A stretch of 64,000 bases of DNA from Arachidicoccus sp. BS20. Lineage in GTDB: Bacteria; Bacteroidota; Bacteroidia; Chitinophagales; Chitinophagaceae. The notes beneath the pieces were generated by a model. The model saw only the letters and a program-made list of their open reading frames with translations. It had not been told where the DNA came from and did no database searches. The number at the start of each line of letters is the position of its first letter. The stretch's first letter is position 1. This document shows, piece by piece, positions 45,364 through 54,600 of the stretch. The DNA lies in assembly GCF_001659705.1 (NCBI RefSeq), contig NZ_CP015971.1, positions 992,001 to 1,056,000 of the forward strand. The letters run 5' to 3'. The position numbers were made by a program, and so were the translations under genes.

Positions 45364-46767
45364 ATGACAGGAAAAACATTATTCGACAAAATCTGGGAAA
45401 AGCACGTTGTAAAACAAATCGAAGGCGGACCTTCGGTGTTATACATTGATACACATTTCATTCACGAAGTAACCAGTCCGCAAGCGTTCAAAGGATTGGA
45501 AAAGCGCGGTCTGCCTGTGTTTCGTCCTAAGCAAGTAGTTGCAACCGCCGACCATAATGTTCCTACTTTGCACCAGGAATTACCGATAAAAGAAGAACTT
45601 TCCAGAATACAAGTTCAAACGCTGAAAGACAATTGCGAAAAATTCGGCGTTGAATTATACGGCTTGGGACATCCGTATCAAGGCATCGTTCATGTGATTG
45701 GGCCCGAACTCGGCGTTACGCAACCGGGCTGCACCTATGTTTGCGGCGACAGTCATACTTCAACGCACGGCGCATTCGGCAGCATTGCATTCGGCATCGG
45801 TACAAGTGAAGTAGAAATGGTGTTGGCAACACAATGTTTATTGCAAAGTCATCCAAAGCTCATGCGTATCAATGTGGATGGCGAATTACACAAAGGCGTT
45901 ACGTCGAAAGACATCGTTTTATACATCATCGCGCAAATTTCCGCAAGCGGCGCCACAGGCTACGCAGTCGAGTTTGCAGGCAGCGCCATTCGTTCGTTGA
46001 GCATGGAAGCGCGCATGACCATTTGCAATATGAGTATCGAAATGGGTGCGCGTTGCGGCATGATTGCGCCTGATGAAATTACATTCGATTATATCAAAGG
46101 TCGTGAGTTTGCACCCAAAGGCGAAGATTGGGAAAAGAAACTCGCTTATTGGAAAACACTGTATTCCGATGAAGGTGCAACGTTTGATAAGGAATATCAT
46201 TTCAAAGCCGAAGACATTGAACCCATGATTACTTACGGAACAAATCCGGGTATGGGCATCGGCGTGAGCGGACATGTGCCGGAACTGACAACAATTGAGG
46301 AAAAAGACAAACCGTCTTTTGAAAAATCCATTCATTATATGGGTTTGAGCGCGGGCGAAAAAATCAAAGGACATAAAGTGGATTATGTGTTTATCGGAAG
46401 CTGCACCAACAGCCGCATTGAAGATTTACGACAAGTTGCTTCATTTGTAAAAGGTAAGAAAAAATCCGATGATGTAACAGTTTGGATTGTTCCCGGCAGC
46501 AAACAAGTGGAAGCGCAGGCAAAAGAAGAAGGCATCGATAAAATATTTGAAGAAGCAGGTTTTCAGTTGCGCCAACCCGGATGCAGCGCGTGTTTGGGCA
46601 TGAATGAAGACAAAATTCCCGCAGGAAAATATTGCATTTCCACATCCAACAGAAACTTTGAAGGACGACAAGGACCAAATGCAAGAACGATGCTTGCAAG
46701 TCCGCTGACAGCCGCCGCAGCAGCAATTACAGGCGTTGTGAGCGATGTAAGGGAATTGATACCCTAA
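45364..46767 (+). CDS. leuC: 3-isopropylmalate dehydratase, large subunit
   Basis: Aconitase-family Fe-S subunit isomerising 2- to 3-isopropylmalate together with LeuD. It has 467 residues, the usual length. It opens [12 protein letters not shown], shows the substrate region [13 protein letters not shown], and carries the [4Fe-4S] cysteines in IGSCTNSR (about residue 345) and [11 protein letters not shown] (about 405-408). Its partner leuD lies 1.2 kb downstream, beyond a methyltransferase and a YciI gene, an unusual separation for two subunits of one enzyme. Confidence 0.97.
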   Translation: MTGKTLFDKIWEKHVVKQIEGGPSVLYIDTHFIHEVTSPQAFKGLEKRGLPVFRPKQVVATADHNVPTLHQELPIKEELSRIQVQTLKDNCEKFGVELYGLGHPYQGIVHVIGPELGVTQPGCTYVCGDSHTSTHGAFGSIAFGIGTSEVEMVLATQCLLQSHPKLMRINVDGELHKGVTSKDIVLYIIAQISASGATGYAVEFAGSAIRSLSMEARMTICNMSIEMGARCGMIAPDEITFDYIKGREFAPKGEDWEKKLAYWKTLYSDEGATFDKEYHFKAEDIEPMITYGTNPGMGIGVSGHVPELTTIEEKDKPSFEKSIHYMGLSAGEKIKGHKVDYVFIGSCTNSRIEDLRQVASFVKGKKKSDDVTVWIVPGSKQVEAQAKEEGIDKIFEEAGFQLRQPGCSACLGMNEDKIPAGKYCISTSNRNFEGRQGPNARTMLASPLTAAAAAITGVVSDVRELIP

Positions 46768-46850
46768 ATCCCTAAAGGGACTTTTAACTTTAATGCTATG
46801 ATTATTGATATAAACAATGAAATTCAAAATCCCCCTTTAGGGGATAGGGG
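46761..46850. repeat. Inverted pair of GC-rich repeats spanning a start codon
   Basis: CCCTAAATCCCTAAAGGGAC near 46762 and CCCCCTTTAGGGGATAGGGG at 46831-46850 are inverted copies with about 50 nt between them. The start codon of the methyltransferase (46798) is in the loop and the right arm is translated (NPPLGDRG). A matching pair occurs at 59032-59111. Confidence 0.7.
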
Positions 46851-47517
46851 CATTCAAGAAGCCTTCAATGCGGTTTCAGAAAAGTATGACAAGCAAAGAC
46901 CAATTTTGATTCCTTGCTTTGATGATTTTTATAGTATTGCATTGGAATTATCCAACGAAGCGAAGGATGTAAAAAGAATCTTAGACATCGGCGCGGGAAC
47001 AGGTTTGATGAGCGCTTTGTTCGCCGAAAAATACCCGAATGCGGAAATAACATTGGTTGATTTTTCGGAAGATATGTTGAATAAGGCAAAAGACAGATTT
47101 AAAGGCAACGATAAGATTCATTATCTGCAAGCAGATTTCTCAACCGTGGATTTTGAAGATAATCATTACGATTTGGTTGTATCAGGTTTGGCAATTCATC
47201 ATTTGAAACATGATTTGAAAAAGTTACTGTTTGAAAAAATTTATTATGCGTTGAAAATAAACGGCATTTTCATTAATGCAGACCAAGTCAAAGGTTCAAC
47301 GGAATTTGCAGAAAGAATTTATACGGAAAAATGGCGTACTCATGTGCTGAACGCACCGTTAAGCGAAGAAGACAAACAGAATACTTTTAAAAGAGTATCG
47401 CTCGATATTATGGCGCCGCTCGATAAGCAATTACAATGGCTGAAAGATGTCGGTTTTATGGAAGCGAATTGTTTTTATCAGTATTTCAACTTTGTTGTTT
47501 TTGCAGCAAAAAAGTGA
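46798..47517 (+). CDS. Class I SAM-dependent methyltransferase
   Basis: A 239-residue methyltransferase of unknown substrate. Motif I is ILDIGAGTGLMSALF (about residues 61-75), followed by EITLVDFSEDML, the motif IV region YDLVVSGLAIHHL and an FINADQVKGS strand. The first 20 residues (MIIDINNEIQNPPLGDRGIQ) come largely from a palindromic repeat, so the original start may have been different. It sits between leuC and the YciI gene and has no evident role in leucine synthesis. Confidence 0.85.
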   Translation: MIIDINNEIQNPPLGDRGIQEAFNAVSEKYDKQRPILIPCFDDFYSIALELSNEAKDVKRILDIGAGTGLMSALFAEKYPNAEITLVDFSEDMLNKAKDRFKGNDKIHYLQADFSTVDFEDNHYDLVVSGLAIHHLKHDLKKLLFEKIYYALKINGIFINADQVKGSTEFAERIYTEKWRTHVLNAPLSEEDKQNTFKRVSLDIMAPLDKQLQWLKDVGFMEANCFYQYFNFVVFAAKK

Positions 47518-47532
47518 TTCAATAATAATGCT

Positions 47533-47650
47533 GTGTGAAGCGTCCTCGCTTCACACCAAAATTCTGTCGCTTCATAGCGACAAACAAAAACAACAATCGC
47601 CAATAGGCGATAAAATAAAAATGCGAAGCGAGGACGCTTCGCATAGCAAC
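47533..47650. repeat. Element made of four successive hairpins
   Basis: Four perfect or near-perfect hairpins follow one another: GTGTGAAGCG/CGCTTCACAC, TGTCGCT/AGCGACA, ATCGCC/GGCGAT and ATGCGAAGCG/CGCTTCGCAT. The first and fourth are mirror images of each other (GAAGCGTCCTCGCTTC against GAAGCGAGGACGCTTC), and the second and third are similar, so the whole element is itself a palindrome. A half copy, inverted, is at 60893-60953. Confidence 0.7.
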
Positions 47651-47670
47651 GAAAAAAATAATTAAATAAA

Positions 47671-47964
47671 ATGTTCATCGTATCTCTCACATACAAAAAA
47701 CCGTTGGAAGAAGTTGATAAATATATTCAACCGCATTCCGATTTTTTGGACAAACAATATCAGGCAAAAAAGTTCATTTTTTCGGGAAGAAAAAACCCAA
47801 GAACAGGCGGCTTGATTGCGGCGTATAATGTTACAAAAGCTGAATTGGAAAACATTATAACGCAAGACCCTTTTTACCAAAACGGCATTGCAGATTACGA
47901 AATCACGGAAATTATTCCTACGAAGTACGATAACAATTTTGCTTCGTTTGTAACTCAATCATAA
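47671..47964 (+). CDS. YciI-like protein
   Basis: A 97-residue ferredoxin-fold protein of the YciI/YCII superfamily. It shows the characteristic start FIVSLTYKKPLEEVD, the His of IQPHSDFLDKQY, the strand FIFSGRKNPRTGGLIAAY and the DPFYQNGIADYEITEI block. Family members are thought to be small enzymes or dimerisation modules, but activity is rarely known. It lies 27 bp before leuD and is probably co-transcribed with it. Confidence 0.88.
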   Translation: MFIVSLTYKKPLEEVDKYIQPHSDFLDKQYQAKKFIFSGRKNPRTGGLIAAYNVTKAELENIITQDPFYQNGIADYEITEIIPTKYDNNFASFVTQS

Positions 47965-47991
47965 ATCGAAAATCATAAATCATAAATTATT

Positions 47992-48639
47992 ATGGGCATT
48001 ATCATAAACCTCGAAGAAGACAAAAAGAAAGCAGGCGCGGCAAAGTTTCAATCCGAAAGAAAAATCATTCAGTCAGCGGCTGTGCCGATTGAATTGGAAA
48101 ATGTAGATACCGACCAAATCATTCCCGCGCGCTTCCTGAAAGCCACGACACGCGATGGTTTCGGAAAAAATCTGTTCCGCGACTGGCGTTACGAAAACGA
48201 CGACGAAACAAAGCCTGTGAAAGATTTCGCATTGAACAATAAAATTTATTCAGGTAAAATTTTAGTTGCAGGAAAAAATTTCGGTTGCGGTTCTTCGCGC
48301 GAACACGCAGCTTGGGCAATCAAAGATTATGGCTTCGATGCGGTCGTATCAAGCTTTTTCGCAGACATATTCAAAAACAATGCGCTGAACAATTTCCTAT
48401 TGCCCGTACAGGTAAGCGACGAATTTTTACAAAAATTATTCGACGCCATTCACAAAGACACAAATGCAGAAATTGAAATCAATCTGGAAGAGCAATACAT
48501 CAAAATTGTTGCGACAGGCGAACAGGAAAGTTTTGATATTAATCAATATAAAAAAACTTGTCTGTTGAATGGCTTTGATGATATCGATTATCTGTTGAAT
48601 ATGCGTGAGGAAATTGAAGCCTTTGAAAAGAATATCTGA
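47992..48639 (+). CDS. leuD: 3-isopropylmalate dehydratase, small subunit
   Basis: Swivel-domain partner of LeuC. It has 215 residues, with an N-terminal extension of about 25 residues before the conserved [50 protein letters not shown] (the substrate-binding loop) and [15 protein letters not shown] all match LeuD. A later Met in the right place is lacking, so the extension seems real. A short AT-rich motif, AATCATAAATCATAAATTAT, precedes this gene and recurs before ilvN. Confidence 0.96.
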   Translation: MGIIINLEEDKKKAGAAKFQSERKIIQSAAVPIELENVDTDQIIPARFLKATTRDGFGKNLFRDWRYENDDETKPVKDFALNNKIYSGKILVAGKNFGCGSSREHAAWAIKDYGFDAVVSSFFADIFKNNALNNFLLPVQVSDEFLQKLFDAIHKDTNAEIEINLEEQYIKIVATGEQESFDINQYKKTCLLNGFDDIDYLLNMREEIEAFEKNI

Positions 48640-48669
48640 ACCATGATTTGTAACATTTGGTTGATTAAA

Positions 48670-49875
48670 ATGAAACGCTTTATATTATTCTCTTTATTAT
48701 TTTTCTCATTCTCAGCTTTTTCGCAAAGCAGCGATATAGCTGATATTGCGGGTTGGAGAAAGGATATGGGTAACGGCGTTTATCATTTCACTTCCGAAAA
48801 CGGCAACGGTAATACGGATTATTATATCATGCCGTTGGAAAAAAACATTCACGTAAACGATTTATATACGTGGCTCAAAACGAAAGCGCAAAGCGATATT
48901 ATTTCAAACGGATGGACAGAAAATAAAGCACGGAATACAAGCCGCCAATCCAACAGCGAATACAACGGCGTATATAATTATCTGACTGCCGTCAGCAATA
49001 AGGCAGGCAAATCAGAGATTGCCATGTATGTGGCTTATGCTTTGCCTGATAATTCTATTCGCTGGGCAAAAGTTTATTATCCTTCTGTCGGCTTTAATAA
49101 AAACGATATAGCAACTTCCCTACAACATTTAGCGGCTCTTTCAAAACAGGAAATGACCGCAAATAATACGGCAGGCAACAATAGCACGACACAGGAAAAT
49201 GAAGCTAAAAAATCATCTTCCGACATGCAGGCAATAACATCGAATAATCGTAATACTTCATCCGACATTATGGGCGTGATATTGCATAAAGAAAGTGCTG
49301 TCGGCGTTGGTGGCATCGCTTTGCAGTTAATGCGACCTTATTTGTTTTTCAAAGACGGAAGTTTTTACGGATGGCTGGATACCGACCCGAACAGCATCCA
49401 CATAGCATCGCATAGTGCAAACCCAAAGAAGTGGGGAACATGGAAAATGAACGGCAAAAATATTTCAATCGTTTGGTACGATGGCAAAAGCGACACATGG
49501 ACTTCAGCATGGTGGCAGCACGCGGTTCCCGCTTCAAAAAGCGACAGGCTTGCAGGTTCTTTTGAAAGTATTTCAGGCGGAGGAAATACCGTTATGGGCG
49601 GCGGCAGTTACACCATGTCATCGAAATATATTACGTTCAGCAAAGACGGTCATTTTACATTTGAAAGTGTGGGAAGCGGCGGTTATTCGGGTTATAACGG
49701 CAGCAATTCCGCATGGAGCAGCCGTAATGCGGCAGGCACTTATGAGTTAGACGGCTTCAGTATTATCTTTAAATACAATAGTGGCAAGACGGTCAGAAGC
49801 GCATTTTATTTTTATGATGATGATAAAGATATGTTCGGCATCAACACAAGTATTTATACAAAAGAAGACGATTAA
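48670..49875 (+). CDS. Secreted protein of unknown function inside the leu cluster
   Basis: A 401-residue exported protein with a clean signal peptide (KRFILFSLLFFSFSAFSQ). An in-frame ATG at 48643 would place nine residues before it, so I start at 48670. The N-terminal part has an alpha/beta look (GVYHFTSENGNGNTDYYIMPL). The middle is a low-complexity Asn/Ser/Thr linker (about 165-205). The C-terminal half is beta-rich and glycine- and serine-rich, with lipocalin-like features (GSFESISGGG, YITFSKDGHFTFE). I recognise no family, and nothing connects it to leucine synthesis. Confidence 0.75.
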   Translation: MKRFILFSLLFFSFSAFSQSSDIADIAGWRKDMGNGVYHFTSENGNGNTDYYIMPLEKNIHVNDLYTWLKTKAQSDIISNGWTENKARNTSRQSNSEYNGVYNYLTAVSNKAGKSEIAMYVAYALPDNSIRWAKVYYPSVGFNKNDIATSLQHLAALSKQEMTANNTAGNNSTTQENEAKKSSSDMQAITSNNRNTSSDIMGVILHKESAVGVGGIALQLMRPYLFFKDGSFYGWLDTDPNSIHIASHSANPKKWGTWKMNGKNISIVWYDGKSDTWTSAWWQHAVPASKSDRLAGSFESISGGGNTVMGGGSYTMSSKYITFSKDGHFTFESVGSGGYSGYNGSNSAWSSRNAAGTYELDGFSIIFKYNSGKTVRSAFYFYDDDKDMFGINTSIYTKEDD

Positions 49876-49892
49876 TAGATTCGATATTTATT

Positions 49893-51368
49893 ATGAATTA
49901 CGCAATTGTTACGGCAAATAATATTACGGTAAAACAAAACGGATTTGAATTAAAAGGCATTTTATTTTCTTTGAACGACAATGAAAATCTTGCCGTCACG
50001 GGCGCATCAGGAAGCGGAAAAACCACGCTGGCAAAGGCTTTATGCGGGCAACTGTTTATCACAGGCGAATTAAAAATTGACTATAACGAAACAAATAGTT
50101 TATTGCCGAAAGCTGTGTATGTAGAGCAACGTTACAGCATAAAAAACAGAAGTAACACAATTGACGGTTATTACCAACAACGATATAACAGTACGGATAA
50201 CGAAGACAGTTACACCGTTTTGGAAGAACTGAAATTTATATCGGAAGATGAAGCAAGGATTGATTTTTTATTAAATGAATTATCGATTCCATATTTAAAA
50301 AATAAACCGCTTTTGCAACTATCGAGCGGCGAACATAAAAGATTTCAACTCATCAAAGCATTGCTGGAACCCGCGCAGCTATTGATTTTGGACGAACCGT
50401 TCATCGGATTGGATGTTTCGAGCAGAAAAAAACTGAACGAAATTTTAAGCGAAGTTTCCGATAACGGAACGAAATTGATTATCATCGCAGGAGCGCATCA
50501 TCACTTTCCCGATTGTATCACGCACGTTCTGGAATTGGAAAATGGTAAGCAAAAAGCGTTTATCGAAAAAGAAAATTTTGTTGCCACACATCAGCCTGCG
50601 ACACATTTTTTTGATACATCTTCTTTGCCTTTGCAACACAATGATTGGAATTTTGAGAATGCGATTTTAATGAAAAATGCCACCGTAAAATATGGCGACA
50701 GAACCATTCTTGACAATATTAACTGGCAGGTAAAAAAAGGCGAGCGCTGGTTACTAAAAGGCAAGAACGGCGCGGGAAAATCTACCTTGATGAGTTTGGT
50801 TTCGGGCGACAATCCGCAGGCTTATGCCAATGAAATTTATTTGTTCGACAAGCGTCGCGGTTCCGGCGAAAGCATTTGGGACATCAAGAAAAACATCGGT
50901 TTCGTATCGCCTGAATTGTATGCTTTTTTCGATAAAAATATTTCATGTTTTGATACTGTTGCATCAGGTTATTTTGATACGATGGGTTTGTACAAAAAAT
51001 TATCACAGGAACAAATTACTCATATCAACGATTGGCTGAAATCCTTGAATGTAGCGGATTTAGCGCAAAAGCGTTTGGCAAATGTTTCATCGGGAATGCA
51101 ACGATTATTTTTATTAATCCGTGCGTTTATTAAAAATCCGCCGCTGTTGATTTTTGATGAACCTTGTCAGGGTTTGGATGAATTTCAAACAGAAGCATTT
51201 GTAAAATTGGTCGATGATATTTGCGAACTGACAGATACAAGCGTTGTTTACATCAGTCATTATGAAAATGAAATTCCAAGCTGTGTAACACAAGTTTTGG
51301 AATTAGAAAATGGAACTCCTAAAATTTATTCTTTCAATAAAAAATATTCAGAACAATTAACTCAATAA
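49893..51368 (+). CDS. ABC-type ATPase with two nucleotide-binding domains (ModF-like)
   Basis: A 491-residue cytoplasmic protein with two ABC modules. Module 1 has Walker A GASGSGKTT (about 35-43), signature LSSGEHKRF and Walker B LLILDEPFIGLD. Module 2 has Walker A GKNGAGKST (about 290), signature VSSGMQRLF and Walker B LLIFDEPCQGLD. No membrane segments are present. Domain pairing resembles ModF/PhrA, an ATPase of uncertain role linked to molybdate transport in E. coli. No molybdate permease is nearby, so the function is open. It ends 1 bp before leuB begins. Confidence 0.85.
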   Translation: MNYAIVTANNITVKQNGFELKGILFSLNDNENLAVTGASGSGKTTLAKALCGQLFITGELKIDYNETNSLLPKAVYVEQRYSIKNRSNTIDGYYQQRYNSTDNEDSYTVLEELKFISEDEARIDFLLNELSIPYLKNKPLLQLSSGEHKRFQLIKALLEPAQLLILDEPFIGLDVSSRKKLNEILSEVSDNGTKLIIIAGAHHHFPDCITHVLELENGKQKAFIEKENFVATHQPATHFFDTSSLPLQHNDWNFENAILMKNATVKYGDRTILDNINWQVKKGERWLLKGKNGAGKSTLMSLVSGDNPQAYANEIYLFDKRRGSGESIWDIKKNIGFVSPELYAFFDKNISCFDTVASGYFDTMGLYKKLSQEQITHINDWLKSLNVADLAQKRLANVSSGMQRLFLLIRAFIKNPPLLIFDEPCQGLDEFQTEAFVKLVDDICELTDTSVVYISHYENEIPSCVTQVLELENGTPKIYSFNKKYSEQLTQ

Positions 51369-51369
51369 A

Positions 51370-52485
51370 ATGGAAAAAAATATCACAGTCATTCTTGGCG
51401 ATGGCATCGGTCCCGAAGTAACGCAACAATCAATTAAAATTTTAAACGCCATCGGCGAGCAGTTTGGGCATATATTTAATTACGACTACCAGCTCATGGG
51501 CGCGGTTGCGATTGACGAAACAGGCAATCCCCTACCCGATGCAACAATAGAAAGCTGTTTGAAAAGCGACGCCGTTTTGTTCGGTGCAATCGGACATCCG
51601 AAATATGACAACGACCCGACGGCAAAAGTGCGTCCCGAACAAGGTTTACTCAAGCTGCGCAAGTCTTTGCAACTCTTCGCAAACCTTCGTCCCATCAGCG
51701 CTTATCCTGCGTTAAATCATTTATCGCCGTTGAAACCCGAAAGAATGGAAGGCGCGGATTTCGTTATTTTCCGTGAGCTTACCGGCGGCATATATTTCGG
51801 GGAAAAAACAATCAACGAAGAGAAAACCTATGCTTCCGATTTGTGCGGATATTCCAAAGAAGAGATTGAACGCATTGCGCATCTTGCTTTTCAATTGGCA
51901 CAAAAAAGAAAGAAAAAACTCACGTTGGTCGATAAAGCAAATGTGCTGGAAACATCGCGCTTGTGGCGCAAAGTAGTACAGGAAATTGTACAGCAATACA
52001 AAGACGTAACGGTCGATTATATGTTTGTGGATAATGCTTCTATGCAAATCATCGTGAACCCTAAACAGTTCGATGTAGTGCTTACGGAAAATATGTTTGG
52101 CGACATCATCAGCGACGAAGCAAGCGTGCTGAGCGGCTCGCTCGGTTTGTTGCCGTCGTCGTCCATCGGTACGGGAACGGCTTTGTTCGAGCCTATTCAC
52201 GGTTCGTATCCGCAAGCTGCAGGTAAAGATATTGCCAATCCTATCGGCTCGATTTTGTCCGCCGCAATGCTGTTGGAATATTTTGATATGAACGAAGAAG
52301 CCGCGCTCGTACGCAACGCGGTTGCGTGGACTTTGGCAAACGGTTTTGTAACGCAGGATATTGACCCGACGAATAATTATGCAACAAGCGTTATCGGTGA
52401 TTTGATTAAAGATTTCGTGGAACAAAAATCGCCTTCGGAAATCAATAAGAAGTATATGGATTTGGGCAAATCAACGATTATATAA
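51370..52485 (+). CDS. leuB: 3-isopropylmalate dehydrogenase
   Basis: NAD-dependent oxidative decarboxylase of the leucine pathway. It has 371 residues. NITVILGDGIGPEV opens the chain. The substrate arginines lie in LRKSLQLFANLRP and FVIFRELTGGIYFGE, and DNASMQIIVNP, TENMFGDIISDEAS and EPIHGSYPQAAGKDIANP follow in order. It starts 1 nt after the ABC ATPase stop, so the two are translationally close. It is the last gene before the attenuator region. Confidence 0.97.
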   Translation: MEKNITVILGDGIGPEVTQQSIKILNAIGEQFGHIFNYDYQLMGAVAIDETGNPLPDATIESCLKSDAVLFGAIGHPKYDNDPTAKVRPEQGLLKLRKSLQLFANLRPISAYPALNHLSPLKPERMEGADFVIFRELTGGIYFGEKTINEEKTYASDLCGYSKEEIERIAHLAFQLAQKRKKKLTLVDKANVLETSRLWRKVVQEIVQQYKDVTVDYMFVDNASMQIIVNPKQFDVVLTENMFGDIISDEASVLSGSLGLLPSSSIGTGTALFEPIHGSYPQAAGKDIANPIGSILSAAMLLEYFDMNEEAALVRNAVAWTLANGFVTQDIDPTNNYATSVIGDLIKDFVEQKSPSEINKKYMDLGKSTII

Positions 52486-52524
52486 TGAACCAATCTTTGA
52501 AAGGTTGAAAAATTTTAAATTATT

Positions 52525-52651
52525 AAATGAGATTTCTCCTATCGTCGAAATGACGATGCAAACGTTTTAATCGTTTTGCAAATCATCATGATAGATTAAA
52601 AAATCAAAGATCTCACTCGTTATTCCGAACGAGGTACGAGCGAGGAATCCC
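52525..52651. repeat. Palindromic intergenic DNA after leuB
   Basis: TGCAAACG and CGTTTTGCAA face each other around TTTTAAT, with outer GAGAT and GATCTC arms. Next to it, CGTTATTCCGAACGAGG and GAGCGAGGAATCCC form a further inverted unit related to the left arm of the repeats at 36016 and 45189. No frame of note is present. Confidence 0.5.
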
Positions 52652-52683
52652 AAATAAAGTTCTTTTTATAATAAATATTTTTC

Positions 52684-52691
52684 TACATTTG
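52684..52691 (+). promoter_or_regulatory. -7 box of the ilv leader transcript
   Basis: TACATTTG, 9 nt before the leader-peptide ATG at 52701. An ATG at 52692 is in the same frame but abuts the box and probably lies at or before the transcription start. Confidence 0.6.
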
Positions 52692-52700
52692 ATGCGAATT

Positions 52701-52799
52701 ATGAGCATCCGTGTAAAAAATATAATCCGTATAATTACTGTCATTATTGTGGTGGTAGTCATTATTCCTTCGGCGCAGGGAAGTGGATTTGTTTTGTAA
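52701..52799 (+). CDS. ilv leader peptide, half Ile plus Val
   Basis: A 32-codon frame (MSIRVKN... to FVL) with 9 Ile and 7 Val; codons 14-22 read V-I-I-V-V-V-V-I-I. It resembles the enterobacterial IlvL peptide in both layout and the Ile/Val run followed by Pro. It is followed by an intrinsic terminator and then ilvD. The stop is 22 nt before the terminator stem. Translation should sense charged Ile and Val tRNA. Coding function as a regulatory leader is inferred from sequence and RNA layout. Confidence 0.85.
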   Translation: MSIRVKNIIRIITVIIVVVVIIPSAQGSGFVL

Positions 52800-52851
52800 A
52801 CACTCAAAATAAAAATTTCAAAAACCACTTCCCGAACGAAGTGGTTTTTTT
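52779..52851 (+). promoter_or_regulatory. Transcription attenuator (antiterminator and terminator) upstream of ilvD
   Basis: The terminator stem is AAAACCACTTC (52821-52831) with GAAGTGGTTTT (52838-52848), a 6-nt loop and a T run to 52851. GGAAGTGG at 52779-52786, within leader codons 27-29, is perfectly complementary to CCACTTCC (52825-52832), the left arm of the terminator, so the two pairings exclude each other. A ribosome stalled in the Ile/Val run (up to 52766) leaves GGAAGTGG free. One reaching the stop at 52797-52799 covers it and permits termination. Confidence 0.85.
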
Positions 52852-52890
52852 GTTTTATAACTATTCAAAAAAGATAAATTAAAAATTAAA

Positions 52891-54576
52891 ATGAACGAAT
52901 TAAACAAATATTCAAAAACCCTTACGCAGGACGAAACACAGCCCGGCGCACATGCACAATATTATGCCATCGGCTTTACCGATGAAGATTTTAATAAAGC
53001 GCAAGTCGGCATCGTAAGTATGGGTTGGGACGGAAATCCGTGCAATATGCACCTGAACGATTTTGCCACCAAAGTGCGCGAAAGCGTAAATGCCGAAGAT
53101 TTGGTCGGTCTCCGATTTTATACAATCGGCGTAAGCGACGGCATGAGCAACGGAACGCCCGGAATGCGTTACAGTTTGGTCAGTCGAGATTTGATTGCAG
53201 ACAGCATCGAAACCGTTTCCGGCGCACAGTATTATGATGCGTTAATTACCATTCCGGGCTGCGACAAAAATATGCCCGGTTCCATTATGGCAATGGCGCG
53301 TTTGAATCGCCCGTCCATCATGTTGTACGGCGGCACTATCGCTACGGGACATTATAAAGATAAGCACGATTTGAATATTGTGTCTGCATTTGAAGCGCTG
53401 GGACAAAAAATTGCAGGCAACATCAGTCAGGAAGATTTTAAAGGTATTGTTCGGCACTCTTGTCCCGGAGCAGGCGCATGTGGCGGTATGTACACGGCAA
53501 ACACGATGGCGAGCGCGATTGAAGCAATGGGTATGAGTTTGCCTTATTCCGCATCGAATCCTGCATTGAGCGAAGCCAAGCAAAAAGAACTTGCAAGCGT
53601 AGGAAAAGCCATCAGAAATTTATTGGAAAAAGATATTAAGCCGAAAGATATCATGACGCGCGAAGCATTTGAAAATGCGATTACCGTTGTGATGGTTCTT
53701 GGCGGAAGCACTAATGCCGTATTGCATTTACTGGCAATGGCAAGGGCTGCAGATGTAGATTTATCCATCGATGATTTTCAAAGAATCAGCGACAAAACAC
53801 CTATGCTTGCCGATTTTAAACCAAGCGGAAAATACCTGATGGAAGATATTCACAATATCGGAGGAATACCTGCCGTCATGAAATATTTATTGAAGAAAGG
53901 AATGTTGCACGGCGAATGTTTAACCGTTACGGGGAAAACGGTAGCCGAAAATTTAGAAGAAGCAAAAGATCTGGATTTTGATGAGCAAAAGATTGTCCAA
54001 CCTTTGGAAGATCCGATTAAGAAAACAGGACACTTGCAAATTCTCTACGGCAATCTCGCCGAAGGCGGAAGCGTAGCAAAAATCACGGGCAAAGAGGGCG
54101 AACGTTTTGAAGGAACAGCGCGCGTGTTTGACGGTGAACATGATTTAATCAAAGGACTTTCAAGCGGAAGAGTTCATGCAGGCGACGTAGTTGTAATAAA
54201 AAATATCGGACCGAAAGGCGCGCCGGGCATGCCGGAAATGCTGAAACCCACAAGCGCCATTATAGGTGCAGGCTTGGGTAAATCCGTCGCCTTGATTACC
54301 GATGGGCGTTTCAGCGGCGGCACGCATGGTTTCGTGGTAGGACACATCACGCCTGAAGCAGTTGAAGGCGGGTTAATCGGTTTGGTAAATGATGATGATA
54401 TTATAGAAATCGATGCAATTAAAAATACATTGACCTTGAAAGTTTCGGAAGAAGAAATTACAAAACGCAGAGCAGCTTATCAACGTCCCGCGCCGAAAGC
54501 AACAAGCGGCGTGTTGTACAAATATGCAAAGTTTGTAAAATCGGCAAGCGAAGGTTGTGTAACAGATGAGGATTAA
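52891..54576 (+). CDS. ilvD: Dihydroxy-acid dehydratase
   Basis: Fe-S dehydratase of isoleucine and valine synthesis, 561 residues. Cluster cysteines are C51 ([10 protein letters not shown]), C124 ([10 protein letters not shown]) and C197 ([11 protein letters not shown]). [25 protein letters not shown] and [15 protein letters not shown] are also seen. It is the first structural gene after the attenuator, 40 nt from the terminator. No Shine-Dalgarno motif is seen, as elsewhere in this genome. Confidence 0.97.
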   Translation: MNELNKYSKTLTQDETQPGAHAQYYAIGFTDEDFNKAQVGIVSMGWDGNPCNMHLNDFATKVRESVNAEDLVGLRFYTIGVSDGMSNGTPGMRYSLVSRDLIADSIETVSGAQYYDALITIPGCDKNMPGSIMAMARLNRPSIMLYGGTIATGHYKDKHDLNIVSAFEALGQKIAGNISQEDFKGIVRHSCPGAGACGGMYTANTMASAIEAMGMSLPYSASNPALSEAKQKELASVGKAIRNLLEKDIKPKDIMTREAFENAITVVMVLGGSTNAVLHLLAMARAADVDLSIDDFQRISDKTPMLADFKPSGKYLMEDIHNIGGIPAVMKYLLKKGMLHGECLTVTGKTVAENLEEAKDLDFDEQKIVQPLEDPIKKTGHLQILYGNLAEGGSVAKITGKEGERFEGTARVFDGEHDLIKGLSSGRVHAGDVVVIKNIGPKGAPGMPEMLKPTSAIIGAGLGKSVALITDGRFSGGTHGFVVGHITPEAVEGGLIGLVNDDDIIEIDAIKNTLTLKVSEEEITKRRAAYQRPAPKATSGVLYKYAKFVKSASEGCVTDED

Positions 54577-54600
54577 TATTATTCTGTAAAAATTGTTCTA

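Noticed and set aside
51721-52425. 234-codon minus-strand frame opposite leuB
   Set aside because: It overlaps a complete and conserved leuB entirely and shows no family features.
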